Source of the DNA: Prosthecobacter sp. SYSU 5D2
GTDB taxonomy: Bacteria > Verrucomicrobiota > Verrucomicrobiia > Verrucomicrobiales > Verrucomicrobiaceae
Assembly: GCF_039655865.1 (NCBI RefSeq)
Contig: NZ_JBBYXL010000014.1
Coordinates: 108,536 to 172,535 of the forward strand
Direction of reading: 5' to 3'
DNA: 64,000 nt
The position numbers were made by a program, and so were the translations under genes. Within the stretch, counting starts at the first letter, position 1. Every line of letters starts with the position of its first letter. Below, one piece after another: positions 52,450 through 60,834 of the stretch. Under the pieces are notes generated by a model that saw only the letters and a list, made by a program, of their open reading frames with translations, ran no database searches and was not told the DNA's origin.

Positions 52450-53901
52450 TCACGCAAAAATGTCCGTCACAGCCTTGCCCTTGCCGTCTTCAGTGACGTA
52501 AAAGGGCCGGCCTTCAATGAGATACTCTGTCTTCGGACTGATGCCCATGGCCGTCATGATCGTGGCATGCAGGTCCATCACGCTCACCGGGTTCTTCGTC
52601 GCCACCAGCGGACGTTCATCCGCCGTTTCACCATAGACCGTTCCTTTCTTCACCCCGCCGCCAAACATCATCACACTGGTTCCTGCCGTGAAGTGGCGGT
52701 GCAGCCCGTAGTGCTTCATCTCCTCCAGTTTCTCCACTTTAAACGTGGCCTGGTCATTCGCATTCGAGCCCGGTTTGCCCTCCATGATCGCATCCCGGCT
52801 AAACTCGCTGGCGATGATGATCAGCGTCCGGTCCAGCAACCCGCGCTCCTCCAGATCCTTCACCAGGGTGGCGATGGGCAGGTCCATTTCCTTGTGCAGC
52901 CCGTCCACTGTCGTATGCCCGTCCTTGTGCGTATCCCATTGGAAAAACGGCACGTATTCCGTGGTCACTTCCACAAAACGCACCCCCGCCTCCACCAGCC
53001 TCCGTGCCAGCAGGCAGCCCCGGCCAAACCGGCCCGTGTCATACTTTGCATAGCTCTCCTTCGGCTCCAACGTGATGTCGAACGCCTCACGCTCCTTGGA
53101 GCTAAGCAGACGGTACGCATTGTCCATGCTGCGGATCAGCGACTGCTGCTGATGATCGCTCATGTAATCACGCTGCGGGCTTTGATCCACCAGCTTGCGG
53201 AACAGCTTGTCCCGGCTCGCAAAACGGTTCGCATCCATTCCCTTTGGCGGCCTCACCGATGTCGCCGCTTCCTCAGGATACGGCAAGTTCATCGGCCCAT
53301 ACTCACTGCCAAAAAAGCCTGCTGTAGTAAAAGCCTTCAGCTCCTCGCTTTCGCCCACCCCTTCCAGCCTCTGGCCAATGTTCACAAACGCCGGCATCAC
53401 CGCATTGCGCGGCCCCAGCACCTTTGCCATCCAGGACCCAATGTGCGGACAGGCCACCGTCTGCGGCGGTACATACCCCGTATGCCAGTGATATTGATGC
53501 CGGCTGTGCAGGATGCTTCCCAGATCCGGCTGGATCGCACTGCGAATCAGCGTCCCCCGGTCCATCACCTGGGCGATGTTTTCCAGCCCCTCGCAGATTT
53601 TCACACCATCCACCGCCGTATCAATGGCCGGGAACGTGCTCAGCATTTTGGATACCTCCAGCCCCTTTTCAAACGGCACATACCGCTTCGGATCAAACGT
53701 CTCCGGTGCCGCCATCCCGCCCGCCATCCACAGCAGGATGCAGGCATCCGCCTTCGCCTCAGGATGCTGCAAAGCCGCCCCCCGGACCAGTCGCGGCTGT
53801 CCCGTCATCCACGCCGCCGTGCCTGCCGCTGCCAGCTGGCGGATGAAGTCGCGCCTAACAATATGTTTAGGAGCTTGCGGATCGAATTCGGTATTCATCA
53901 T
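52450..53901 (-). CDS. DUF1501 protein, Tat-exported, operon partner of the PSCyt1/DUF1549 protein
   Basis: A 483-residue DUF1501 protein with a Tat-like signal (VRRDFIRQLAAAGTAAW). Family hallmarks present are CILLWMAGGMAAPETFDPK, YQWHTGYVPP in the form HYHWHTGYV, RLVEAGVRFVEVTTEYVPFFQWDTHKDGH as key phrases, and LIIIASEFSRDA. It lies 16 bases downstream of the PSCyt1/DUF1549/DUF1553 gene, the standard pairing in Planctomycetes and Verrucomicrobia, and 7 bases upstream of a sulfatase gene. The pair is commonly found near sulfatases; the reaction is not established. Confidence 0.9.
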   Translation of the reverse strand: MMNTEFDPQAPKHIVRRDFIRQLAAAGTAAWMTGQPRLVRGAALQHPEAKADACILLWMAGGMAAPETFDPKRYVPFEKGLEVSKMLSTFPAIDTAVDGVKICEGLENIAQVMDRGTLIRSAIQPDLGSILHSRHQYHWHTGYVPPQTVACPHIGSWMAKVLGPRNAVMPAFVNIGQRLEGVGESEELKAFTTAGFFGSEYGPMNLPYPEEAATSVRPPKGMDANRFASRDKLFRKLVDQSPQRDYMSDHQQQSLIRSMDNAYRLLSSKEREAFDITLEPKESYAKYDTGRFGRGCLLARRLVEAGVRFVEVTTEYVPFFQWDTHKDGHTTVDGLHKEMDLPIATLVKDLEERGLLDRTLIIIASEFSRDAIMEGKPGSNANDQATFKVEKLEEMKHYGLHRHFTAGTSVMMFGGGVKKGTVYGETADERPLVATKNPVSVMDLHATIMTAMGISPKTEYLIEGRPFYVTEDGKGKAVTDIFA

Positions 53902-53917
53902 CTGAATCGGTTAAAAG

Positions 53918-56335
53918 TTATCTCACAAACATAAACTCCGGCTGCATCACCACCGCCCACAGCAGATCCTGGATGGACGCTTCATCCGCTTTAGCGCCCA
54001 CCACCTCCAGCGCCGCTTCCAGTTCTGCCGCCGCCGGGTCCCGTGCCAGCGCCTGCTGATAAACCCATTTCACCAGCTCCGCCGGAGACTTCCATTCACG
54101 CTCCGCAAGATTCCCCGCCCCCTTGGCCAGCGCATTCGTCAGCGCCTCCCCATTGGAAAGATCCAGCGCCTCCAGCGTCGAAATCTCATTCGGTCTCATC
54201 GAGACAATCTGGTCCCGGTTAGGCCGCCCCAGTGAGCGCATTAAAAAGTCGCTCTTCAGCAGGCTCGCGCGCACCACCAGATGCCCGCTCTTCCCGCCCT
54301 GCGCCAGCAAGCCCGGCCCCTGCGCATTCAGCGCCTGCCGCCAGGATCCGTTCGCTTTCACCACCGTCGCCGGCTTCCAGCCCTTGGCTGCCACCGCCCC
54401 CAGCCGCCCTTCCCTGCCCTCCGGCACCTTCGGATTCCATTGCCAGGTGTCATCCGTCGTCACCGTCATCTCGCTCCCGTCCGCCAGCTTCAGGCGTGCC
54501 TCAAAATACAGTCCGGCCATATTCGGCTTGGCTCCCGCATTGCTGGCCAACACCACGATGTTGTTCTGCCCAACCACAAGTTTGTCATGAACGGGCACCG
54601 CCACGATCTGCTCCCAGTTCTCGCTGCCCGTCACTTTGCGCCCATTGAGATACAACGTAAAACCATTGTCACAGGTCATGATCGCAGATCCCTCCGCCAC
54701 CGCCTGATCCAGTTTCAGCACCTTTCGCAGAAGGATCTTTTCTCCCGCTGGCGGCACACTCCCTGGCAGGGCAGAGTCCCCCCAGATCCACTTGCCTTTA
54801 AGCTGGATCTTCTTCGCCAGCTCCGGATCCGGCTTCCCGCGAAAAACCGACGCATCCATCTTGTCCGGCGCCGCCCCCGTCAGCCGCCACACCCCGTCCA
54901 TGAACTGCTCCGCCGTCAGCCTTTTGGCCCGCACACCTTTAAAGACAAAGCCCCCGTCATCCTCTCCCGTCACCACTTCACCGTGCGACTGATAGAGTTG
55001 TGACGTCGCGATCAGTTCCAGCGTCTTCTTCAAATCATACCCGTTCTCCTGCAAATGCATGGCCAGGTAATCCAGCAGATCCGCATTCCACGGAGCCGTG
55101 TCCATCGCATCTAGCGGATGCACGAGCCCGTGGCCCATGAGCCGGTGCCACAGCCGGTTCACGATCGTCCGCGTGAAGCGTCCGTTCTCCGGATGCGTCA
55201 TCAAATCGGCGAGTTGTTTCAGCCTCTCCTCACGCGGTGCTGCTGCATCCACCTGGCCGATCTCCGGGAAAAGCCAGCCCGCCTTCGCCTGCCGCCCGAC
55301 CGGCTTGTCGCAGCGATGAATGTCCAGCGGCTTCTCCGCATAGATCGCCGCCAGCCCATAGGCCTCATCCAGTTTCCACCGGTCCACAAAACTGTCATGG
55401 CAGGACGCGCACTTCAAATTGATGCCCAAAAATGACTGCCCCACACTCTGCGCAAACTGGATCTCCACCGTCTGCCCCGCGCTCACCTCGCCCCGCCACT
55501 TGATGCCGTCAATAAACCCCCGGCTCTCCTGGGTCGGCGGGGCGATCAGCTCACGGGTAAACTGGTCAAACTTCTTGTTATTCACCAGCGCCTCATACAG
55601 CCACTTGCTCACCTGCTTGCGTCCTCCCGTAATGAACCCCGTCCCGCCATAGTCATTGCGCAGCAGGTCATTCCAAAAGGTCAGCCAGTGCTCCGCATAG
55701 TCCACATCGCGGTTCAGCAGCGACTGGATCAACCGCGCCCGTTTGTCCGCGCCAGTGTCCGCCTTAAAATCCGCCAGTTCCTCCGGTGTCGGAAGCAGCC
55801 CGATCAGATCCAGAAAAGCCCGCCTCATAAACGCTCCATCCTCCAGCGTTTCAGGCCGCGTCAGTTTCTTCTCCGCCAGATAGGCGTCCATCAGCCGGTC
55901 CACCGCATTTTCCCGTCCGTCCGCCACCGGCGGCAGCGTCACTTCACGGGGCTTCAGCGGCGGTTCATAGGCCGGTTTCTTGAAGGCAAATCCCGGCTCC
56001 CAGGGCAGCCCCTCCGCCACCCACTGCTTCAGCACCGCCACCTCCGCCTCCGTCAGGCCATCCCCTTTTGGCGGCATCCGCAGGTCCTCATCCTCCGTGC
56101 TCACCACCTCCAGCAGCAGGCTCGTGTGCGGCTTGTCCACATCCACCACCAGCCCGTTTTCCCCGCCCGTCATCAGCGAGGCCCGGTCATTCATCGAGAA
56201 GCCGCCCTTCTTCTTGTCCCCCATGTGGCACTCCGCACAGTGCTTTCTCAACACAGGCACCACCTGATGGGCAAAATCCACCCCTGCCATGGCAGGCACA
56301 GCACTCAGGAGCAGGAGGAAAAAAGTCGGTTTCAT
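53918..56335 (-). CDS. PSCyt1-DUF1549-DUF1553 cytochrome c-type protein
   Basis: An 805-residue exported protein (signal MKPTFFLLLLSAVPAMAG), first gene of the sulfatase operon. The PSCyt1 domain has haem motif CAECH (33-37) and the distal Met region LRMPPKGDGLT. DUF1549 (about 140-345) contains a second CxxCH, CASCH (309-313). DUF1553 covers the remainder, with FTRTIVNRLWHRLMGHGLVHP and RLTAEQFMDGVWRLTG. Residues about 515-640 are inserted in DUF1553 and look like a rhamnosidase-N-like sugar-binding beta-sandwich (GFTLYLNGRKV, NNIVVLASNAGA, TTDDTWQW). A redox or binding role at the cell surface in polysaccharide use is inferred. Confidence 0.92.
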   Translation of the reverse strand: MKPTFFLLLLSAVPAMAGVDFAHQVVPVLRKHCAECHMGDKKKGGFSMNDRASLMTGGENGLVVDVDKPHTSLLLEVVSTEDEDLRMPPKGDGLTEAEVAVLKQWVAEGLPWEPGFAFKKPAYEPPLKPREVTLPPVADGRENAVDRLMDAYLAEKKLTRPETLEDGAFMRRAFLDLIGLLPTPEELADFKADTGADKRARLIQSLLNRDVDYAEHWLTFWNDLLRNDYGGTGFITGGRKQVSKWLYEALVNNKKFDQFTRELIAPPTQESRGFIDGIKWRGEVSAGQTVEIQFAQSVGQSFLGINLKCASCHDSFVDRWKLDEAYGLAAIYAEKPLDIHRCDKPVGRQAKAGWLFPEIGQVDAAAPREERLKQLADLMTHPENGRFTRTIVNRLWHRLMGHGLVHPLDAMDTAPWNADLLDYLAMHLQENGYDLKKTLELIATSQLYQSHGEVVTGEDDGGFVFKGVRAKRLTAEQFMDGVWRLTGAAPDKMDASVFRGKPDPELAKKIQLKGKWIWGDSALPGSVPPAGEKILLRKVLKLDQAVAEGSAIMTCDNGFTLYLNGRKVTGSENWEQIVAVPVHDKLVVGQNNIVVLASNAGAKPNMAGLYFEARLKLADGSEMTVTTDDTWQWNPKVPEGREGRLGAVAAKGWKPATVVKANGSWRQALNAQGPGLLAQGGKSGHLVVRASLLKSDFLMRSLGRPNRDQIVSMRPNEISTLEALDLSNGEALTNALAKGAGNLAEREWKSPAELVKWVYQQALARDPAAAELEAALEVVGAKADEASIQDLLWAVVMQPEFMFVR

Positions 56336-56458
56336 ACAGCAGGTCGGACCCAGCTTACTCCAGTCTCTGGTTGGGAGACAAGCCTGTCACACCTGCGAAA
56401 CGAAGCCCTGCCCGTCAAAACATCAGCAAACTTTGTGTCGGATCCCGCAAACCCGCCT

Positions 56459-56779
56459 TCAACCCCCCGCATCCTTCTTCGCCTCGCTCCCCCATTCCCG
56501 CATCCTCCGGTCCAGTAAAAAGGGGCCGAACGGCAGCAGCGACGCCACAAAAACCACCGCGCATCGAGCCAGCGACCACTGCGTCTTCAGCATCACCTGC
56601 AGCAGCGCATAGAGAAACACCACAAACAGCACCCCATGAGCCCATCCCACGACCTTCACCGCCATCGGCATGTCCGCCAGGTACTTCAACGGCATCGCCA
56701 CTCCCAGCAGCAGCAAAAACGAACCTCCTTCTAAAAGGGCAATTTGACGGAGAAACTGGATCGACTTTAAAGACGTCAT
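56459..56779 (-). CDS. DUF3817 small membrane protein
   Basis: A 106-residue inner-membrane protein starting at ATG 56779 (MTSLKSIQFLRQIALLEG). RQIALLEGGSFLLLLGVAMPLKYLADMPMAVKVVGWAHGVLFVVF matches the DUF3817 pattern: an N-terminal helix with Glu, then LKY and GWxHG. Three hydrophobic segments are visible. The function of the family is not known. The gene precedes the PSCyt1 gene on the same strand with a 123-base gap. Longer in-frame starts up to 56902 have no family support. Confidence 0.75.
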   Translation of the reverse strand: MTSLKSIQFLRQIALLEGGSFLLLLGVAMPLKYLADMPMAVKVVGWAHGVLFVVFLYALLQVMLKTQWSLARCAVVFVASLLPFGPFLLDRRMREWGSEAKKDAGG

Positions 56780-57031
56780 TTTCGAAGGGTGGAGGGAAGC
56801 CTGTTCATCCATCCTGCCCCGCTCTCTGTCAAAGGCTGATGGCATCTTGTTCCGATTTCTGCAATCCAGCCTGAGATGTCCGCAAAAAACTTCTCCCTTC
56901 ATACCACTGCAGCCTTTGCCTCTCTGCGGTAGAGCCGGGCGTCCAATCGGTCACGAACATCTTAGCATTCCGGCCCGTTCCTCCCTCCCCCTCTTGACCC
57001 CTGCCCTCCCCGCATTCAATTTCTCCTCATC

Positions 57032-57445
57032 ATGCCCTCCGCCTCCGATGCCACCCGCCTCATTGAATCTTACTACGCAACCTTTAATGCTGGCGACCGG
57101 GATGCCATGCTCGCCCTCCTGACGGATGACGTCATCCACGACATCAACCAGGGCGCATCTGAAAGCGGCAGAGACATCTTCCGCGCCTTCCTCCAGCGCA
57201 TGGACCGCAGTTACCGCGAGGAGGTGACCGAACTTGCCATCATGCCCCATGAATCCGGCACCCGAGCTGCGGCTGAGTTTTACATCCTCGGCACCTACCT
57301 GAATACCGACGAGGGCTTGCCTCCCGCCACAGGCCAGACCTACCGCCTGCGGGTGGGAGCTTTTTTTGACATCCGTGAAGGGAAAATTGCGCGGGTCACC
57401 AATTACTACAATTTGGAAGATTGGCTGCGACAAGTTGGAGCGTAA
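57032..57445 (+). CDS. SnoaL/NTF2-like (ketosteroid-isomerase-type) protein
   Basis: A 137-residue cytoplasmic protein. RLIESYYATFNAGDRDAMLALLTDDVIHDINQG is the opening helix-strand unit of SnoaL-like polyketide cyclase/isomerases. FDIREGKIARVTNYYNLEDWLRQVG is the closing strand pair. The cone-shaped fold binds small hydrophobic ligands; the substrate is not evident. It is followed after 57 bases by an MFS transporter on the same strand. Confidence 0.83.
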   Translation: MPSASDATRLIESYYATFNAGDRDAMLALLTDDVIHDINQGASESGRDIFRAFLQRMDRSYREEVTELAIMPHESGTRAAAEFYILGTYLNTDEGLPPATGQTYRLRVGAFFDIREGKIARVTNYYNLEDWLRQVGA

Positions 57446-57502
57446 TCCCCATTCAAACCGCTTTATTCCGAGTGGAATAGCGGCATCCTTCGTCTCCAGC
57501 AC

Positions 57503-58783
57503 ATGTCTGCCACCGTCCCCCAGCAACCTCATTCACATGCGGTGCGGCGGAATTTCATCTGCCACTGTCTGGAAGGCGGCCTTTACATGGGCGGCACCGC
57601 TTTCCTGGCCCCGGAAAGCGTCCTGCCCAAGATGGTTGAGACCCTTGGCGGACGCGCCTGGATCATCGCCATGATGCCCATCCTGCTGCCGGCGGCTTTT
57701 GCCAGTGTGGGCATCTTCATCGCCCCCGTCGTGGAGCGCCTTCCACGTTTCAAGCCCTGGGTCCTCACCTTCGGTTTTCTGCAAAGGCTGCCCTACCTCA
57801 TCACCGGCCTCATCCTCCTCTATTCAGACCGGATTGAAGGCATCCTCCTGCCCATCGTCGTACTCACCCCCGTCATCTCCGGCCTCATCGGCGGCATGAC
57901 CGTCGTCGCCTGGATGGAGATGGTCACCCGTATGGTGCCAGAAAGGGCGCGCGCCGCCGGCTGGGCCGTGCGCTACATTATTCAGGCCGTGATAGGCGTG
58001 CTGGCAGGCGCTGTCATTCATTTTGTCCTCACCCATTATCCCAAGCACGAAGCCTATGGCTGGCTACATCTGGCCGTTTTTGCCCTGCTCCTTGTTTCCT
58101 GGGTCTCCCAGCTCTTCATGCATGAGGATGAGCACCACCGGCAGCGTCTCCCGGCCCAGCCTTACGGCCCCTATCTGGACTACCTCCGCAGCCTCCCCGG
58201 ACTCCTCCGTTCTCAGCCTTATCTGGTAAAACTCGTCTTCGCCCGTTTCACCGGCATGGGTTACCTGATGGTCGTCTCCTTCCTCACCATTCACGCACTC
58301 AACGTCACCGGCAGGCCGGAGGCGGATGAGGGCCGCTTCGTGACCTGCCAGGCCATTGGTGTGGTGCTTGGCAGCCTCCTGGCCGGCTGGGTCGGCTATA
58401 AATGCGGGGGTAAAATCCTCCTCCAGGCCTCCCGCATCGTCTGCCTGGGCCTCTGTCTTTGGGTGGCTCTCACCGGCTCGTTCACCGGTTTCATGCTCTC
58501 TTACTTTGTCCTCGGTTTCGGTCTCTTTCTTGACCGCGTGGGCGACCTCACCCTTGCTGCCGAGCTCTGCCCGGCTGAGCGCCGCTCCACCCTCCAGGCA
58601 CTCCTCGGTTTTTGCAATGTCTTCGCCTTCCTCCTGTCCACCTTCATCAGCGGGCAGATCTATGCCTGGACCCATTCCTTCCAGGCAGTGACCGCCGTCG
58701 CCGCTCTATTTGCCATCATCTCCATGCTCATCCTGCGTGGCATTCCAGAACCCCGTTTGGCACCCATACAAAAAAATAGTTGA
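57503..58783 (+). CDS. MFS transporter
   Basis: A 426-residue integral membrane protein with about 12 hydrophobic helices. Its halves are separated by a polar loop around residues 200-225 (HEDEHHRQRLPAQPYGPYLDYL). Two-fold MFS organisation is visible, with GWVGYKCGGKILLQASRI resembling the loop 8-9 basic motif. The drug or solute is unknown. The stop lies inside the putative TetR operator at 58777-58797, and the TetR gene begins 31 bases later, so the transporter and the regulator may be co-transcribed. Confidence 0.85.
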   Translation: MSATVPQQPHSHAVRRNFICHCLEGGLYMGGTAFLAPESVLPKMVETLGGRAWIIAMMPILLPAAFASVGIFIAPVVERLPRFKPWVLTFGFLQRLPYLITGLILLYSDRIEGILLPIVVLTPVISGLIGGMTVVAWMEMVTRMVPERARAAGWAVRYIIQAVIGVLAGAVIHFVLTHYPKHEAYGWLHLAVFALLLVSWVSQLFMHEDEHHRQRLPAQPYGPYLDYLRSLPGLLRSQPYLVKLVFARFTGMGYLMVVSFLTIHALNVTGRPEADEGRFVTCQAIGVVLGSLLAGWVGYKCGGKILLQASRIVCLGLCLWVALTGSFTGFMLSYFVLGFGLFLDRVGDLTLAAELCPAERRSTLQALLGFCNVFAFLLSTFISGQIYAWTHSFQAVTAVAALFAIISMLILRGIPEPRLAPIQKNS

Positions 58784-58797
58784 CTGTTCGTCTAGTA
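58777..58797. promoter_or_regulatory. TetR-type operator candidate ahead of the efflux locus
   Basis: TAGTTGAC and GTCTAGTA flank TGTTC, giving an imperfect dyad (6 of 8 pairs) 18 bases upstream of the TetR ATG and overlapping the MFS stop. Such GAC-N5-GTC cores are typical of TetR-family sites. It is the natural place for autorepression of the tetR-acrA-acrB run. Confidence 0.4.
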
Positions 58798-58814
58798 TCG
58801 CCAGTGTCCAGCGC

Positions 58815-59480
58815 ATGGGACGCACAAGTGACGCCAAAATCCGCCTGATCGAAGCCGTGATCGAACTGATCTGGACCGGCAGCTATGGCAGCACTTCCGT
58901 GGACCAGATCTGCGAGCGCGCCGGCGTCAAGAAAGGCAGCTTCTACCATTTCTTCGAGTCCAAGACCGACCTCGCCCTCACCGGCATTGACCATAGCTGG
59001 CTTGAGCACCGCCGCGAGCTTGACCAGACTTTCTCCCCCGTCGTCCCGCCCCTGGACCGCATCGTCAACTGCTTCCGCAACTTCCGCAAGGAGCAGGAGG
59101 AACTCCTCGTCAAACATGGGCGCGTCCTGGGCTGCCCCATTCATTCCCTCGGGGCCGAAATCAGCACCGTGGATGACCGCCTGCGCAACAAGCTCCAGGA
59201 AATCCTCAGCCAGTTCATCCTCTATTATGAGTGCGCCGTCCGAGATGCCGATGCCCAGGGCATCATCAATGCGGAAGATCCCAACGCCCTTGCCCGCATC
59301 GTTTTTGCTTATAGCGAAGGCCTGCTCCTTCACGCCCGCATGTGGAATGACCTCAGCTACCTGGATGAATTCGAAAACGGTGCCATGATCATTCTCGGCG
59401 TCAACAAAAGCCCTCCGAAAAAAGCAGTCAAGAACGCAACAAAATCTCCCAAGAAACAACTTTCTGCGCTCTCGAATTAA
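58815..59480 (+). CDS. TetR-family transcriptional regulator of the efflux operon
   Basis: A 221-residue regulator from ATG 58815 (MGRTSDAKIR). The HTH covers about 8-52: AVIELIWTGSYGSTSVDQICERAGVKKGSFYHFFESKTDLAL (recognition helix VKKGSFYHFF). An all-alpha ligand domain follows, with CPIHSLGAEIS near residue 112, and the C-terminal tail is Lys-rich. It is encoded immediately upstream of the RND adaptor and pump, as in AcrR-type systems, and probably represses them. An upstream in-frame start at 58710 lies inside the MFS gene and is rejected. Confidence 0.92.
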   Translation: MGRTSDAKIRLIEAVIELIWTGSYGSTSVDQICERAGVKKGSFYHFFESKTDLALTGIDHSWLEHRRELDQTFSPVVPPLDRIVNCFRNFRKEQEELLVKHGRVLGCPIHSLGAEISTVDDRLRNKLQEILSQFILYYECAVRDADAQGIINAEDPNALARIVFAYSEGLLLHARMWNDLSYLDEFENGAMIILGVNKSPPKKAVKNATKSPKKQLSALSN

Positions 59481-59535
59481 CCAACTGGTCAACTTTTTCC
59501 GCTTCTCCCCCGGAACCCTCCCCCCCCGAAACCGC

Positions 59536-60687
59536 ATGAAACCCCAAACCCTCCTCCCATTCGTCCTGCTCCTCGCCTCCTGTGGAAAGCCTCCGCAGGA
59601 AAGCGCCGGTGGTCAGATGCCACCCGCTCCGGTGACGCTCGCGCCCGTTGAGCAGACAGCACTGGTCGAGTGGGAGGAGTTCACGGGGCGTGTGGAACCT
59701 GTTGAAACCGTCGAACTGCGCCCCCGCGTCTCCGGTTACATCACTGAGGTTCATTTCCAGTCCGGAGCCCTCGTTAAAGAAGGAGACATCCTCTTCACCA
59801 TTGATCAGCGCCCTTTCATCACCAAGCTGCGCGTCGCCACTGCTGAAGTCCAGCGTGCCGAAGCCAGCGCCCTCGCCGCGAAGCGCGAATACGACCGTGT
59901 CTCCAGCCTCCTTGCCGCCAAGGCCATCGCCCCGGAGCAGGCTGAAATGCGCGAATCCATGTTCCGCCAAGGCGAAGCTGCCCTCGAATCCGCCAAGGCC
60001 ACCCAGCATAGCGCCGAGATCGAGATGGAGCACACCGAGGTCAAAGCCCCCATCTCCGGCCGCATCAGCCGCGCCATCACCACCCAGGGCAACTACGTGA
60101 CCGCAGGCACCACCTTGCTGACGACCATCGTCACCGTGGACCCCGTCTATGTTTATACCGACATTGACGAAAACAGCCTCCTCCGCCTCCAGGCCCTGCA
60201 GCGGGATAAAAAGCTCTACACCAATGGCAAAGGCCGCGTCCCGGTTGAGCTTCAGCTCTCTAATGAGACGGAGTTCAAGCATAAAGGCCATATCGAGTCC
60301 TTTGATAACCGCCTCGATTCCAGCACCGGCAGCATGATCCTCCGGGCCGAGTTTTCCAACACCGACGGTTCTCTCACCCCCGGCCTCTTTGCCCGTGTCC
60401 GTCTCCCCATGACAGCTGAATACCCGGCCCTGCTCATTGATGAAAAATCCATCCTGACTGACCAGGCCAACAAGTTTGTCCTGGGCGTGGATGAAAACAA
60501 CATCAGCGTCTATAAGCCTGTCGTCATCGGCCCCAGCATCAATGGCAAGCGCATCATCCGCAGCGGACTGAGCGCAGGGGACAAGATCATCATCAACGGC
60601 CAGGCGCGCCTGCCACAGCCCGGCATGCCCGTGACCCCCATTGAGGCCCCCACCGCCCCTCCGGCCAAAGCCACCGCATCCAATTAA
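59536..60687 (+). CDS. RND efflux periplasmic adaptor (AcrA/MexA-like) lipoprotein
   Basis: A 383-residue membrane-fusion protein that bridges an RND pump to an outer-membrane channel. The lipobox LLLASC gives Cys17. The beta-barrel/lipoyl parts have VELRPRVSGYITEVHFQSGALVKEGDILFTIDQRPF and VKAPISGRISRA in the family pattern. The hairpin between (about 95-165) is Ala/Glu-rich and coiled-coil-like. GNYVTAGTTLLTTIVTVDPVYVY continues the AcrA signature. The start codon lacks a clear Shine-Dalgarno and is preceded by a C8 run (59520-59527). The pump gene follows after 147 bases. No outer-membrane factor gene is seen before the window ends. Confidence 0.93.
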   Translation: MKPQTLLPFVLLLASCGKPPQESAGGQMPPAPVTLAPVEQTALVEWEEFTGRVEPVETVELRPRVSGYITEVHFQSGALVKEGDILFTIDQRPFITKLRVATAEVQRAEASALAAKREYDRVSSLLAAKAIAPEQAEMRESMFRQGEAALESAKATQHSAEIEMEHTEVKAPISGRISRAITTQGNYVTAGTTLLTTIVTVDPVYVYTDIDENSLLRLQALQRDKKLYTNGKGRVPVELQLSNETEFKHKGHIESFDNRLDSSTGSMILRAEFSNTDGSLTPGLFARVRLPMTAEYPALLIDEKSILTDQANKFVLGVDENNISVYKPVVIGPSINGKRIIRSGLSAGDKIIINGQARLPQPGMPVTPIEAPTAPPAKATASN

Positions 60688-60693
60688 TGCAAC

Positions 60694-60714
60694 GCATCAC
60701 TCTCTGAGTGACGC
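60694..60714 (+). other. Hairpin between the adaptor and pump genes
   Basis: Arms GCATCACTC and GAGTGACGC pair at 8 of 9 positions around TCT, 6 bases after the adaptor stop. No T-tract follows, so it is more likely an mRNA-processing or stabilising element within the operon than a terminator. Confidence 0.35.
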
Positions 60715-60834
60715 CTGGCCGCCTCGCCTCTCACGGCATCGCACATAGCCTTCCCCTCTCCCCCGCATCCTCCCGTCATTTCACGGCCGGAAACAGTGAA
60801 CCTGTATTCCCGACACGCCTCCCGCTCTTCTGTT

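Noticed and set aside
52351..53934. 527-codon open frame on the plus strand
   Set aside because: Antisense to the DUF1501 gene; the His/Arg/Pro-rich translation shows no domain or signal.
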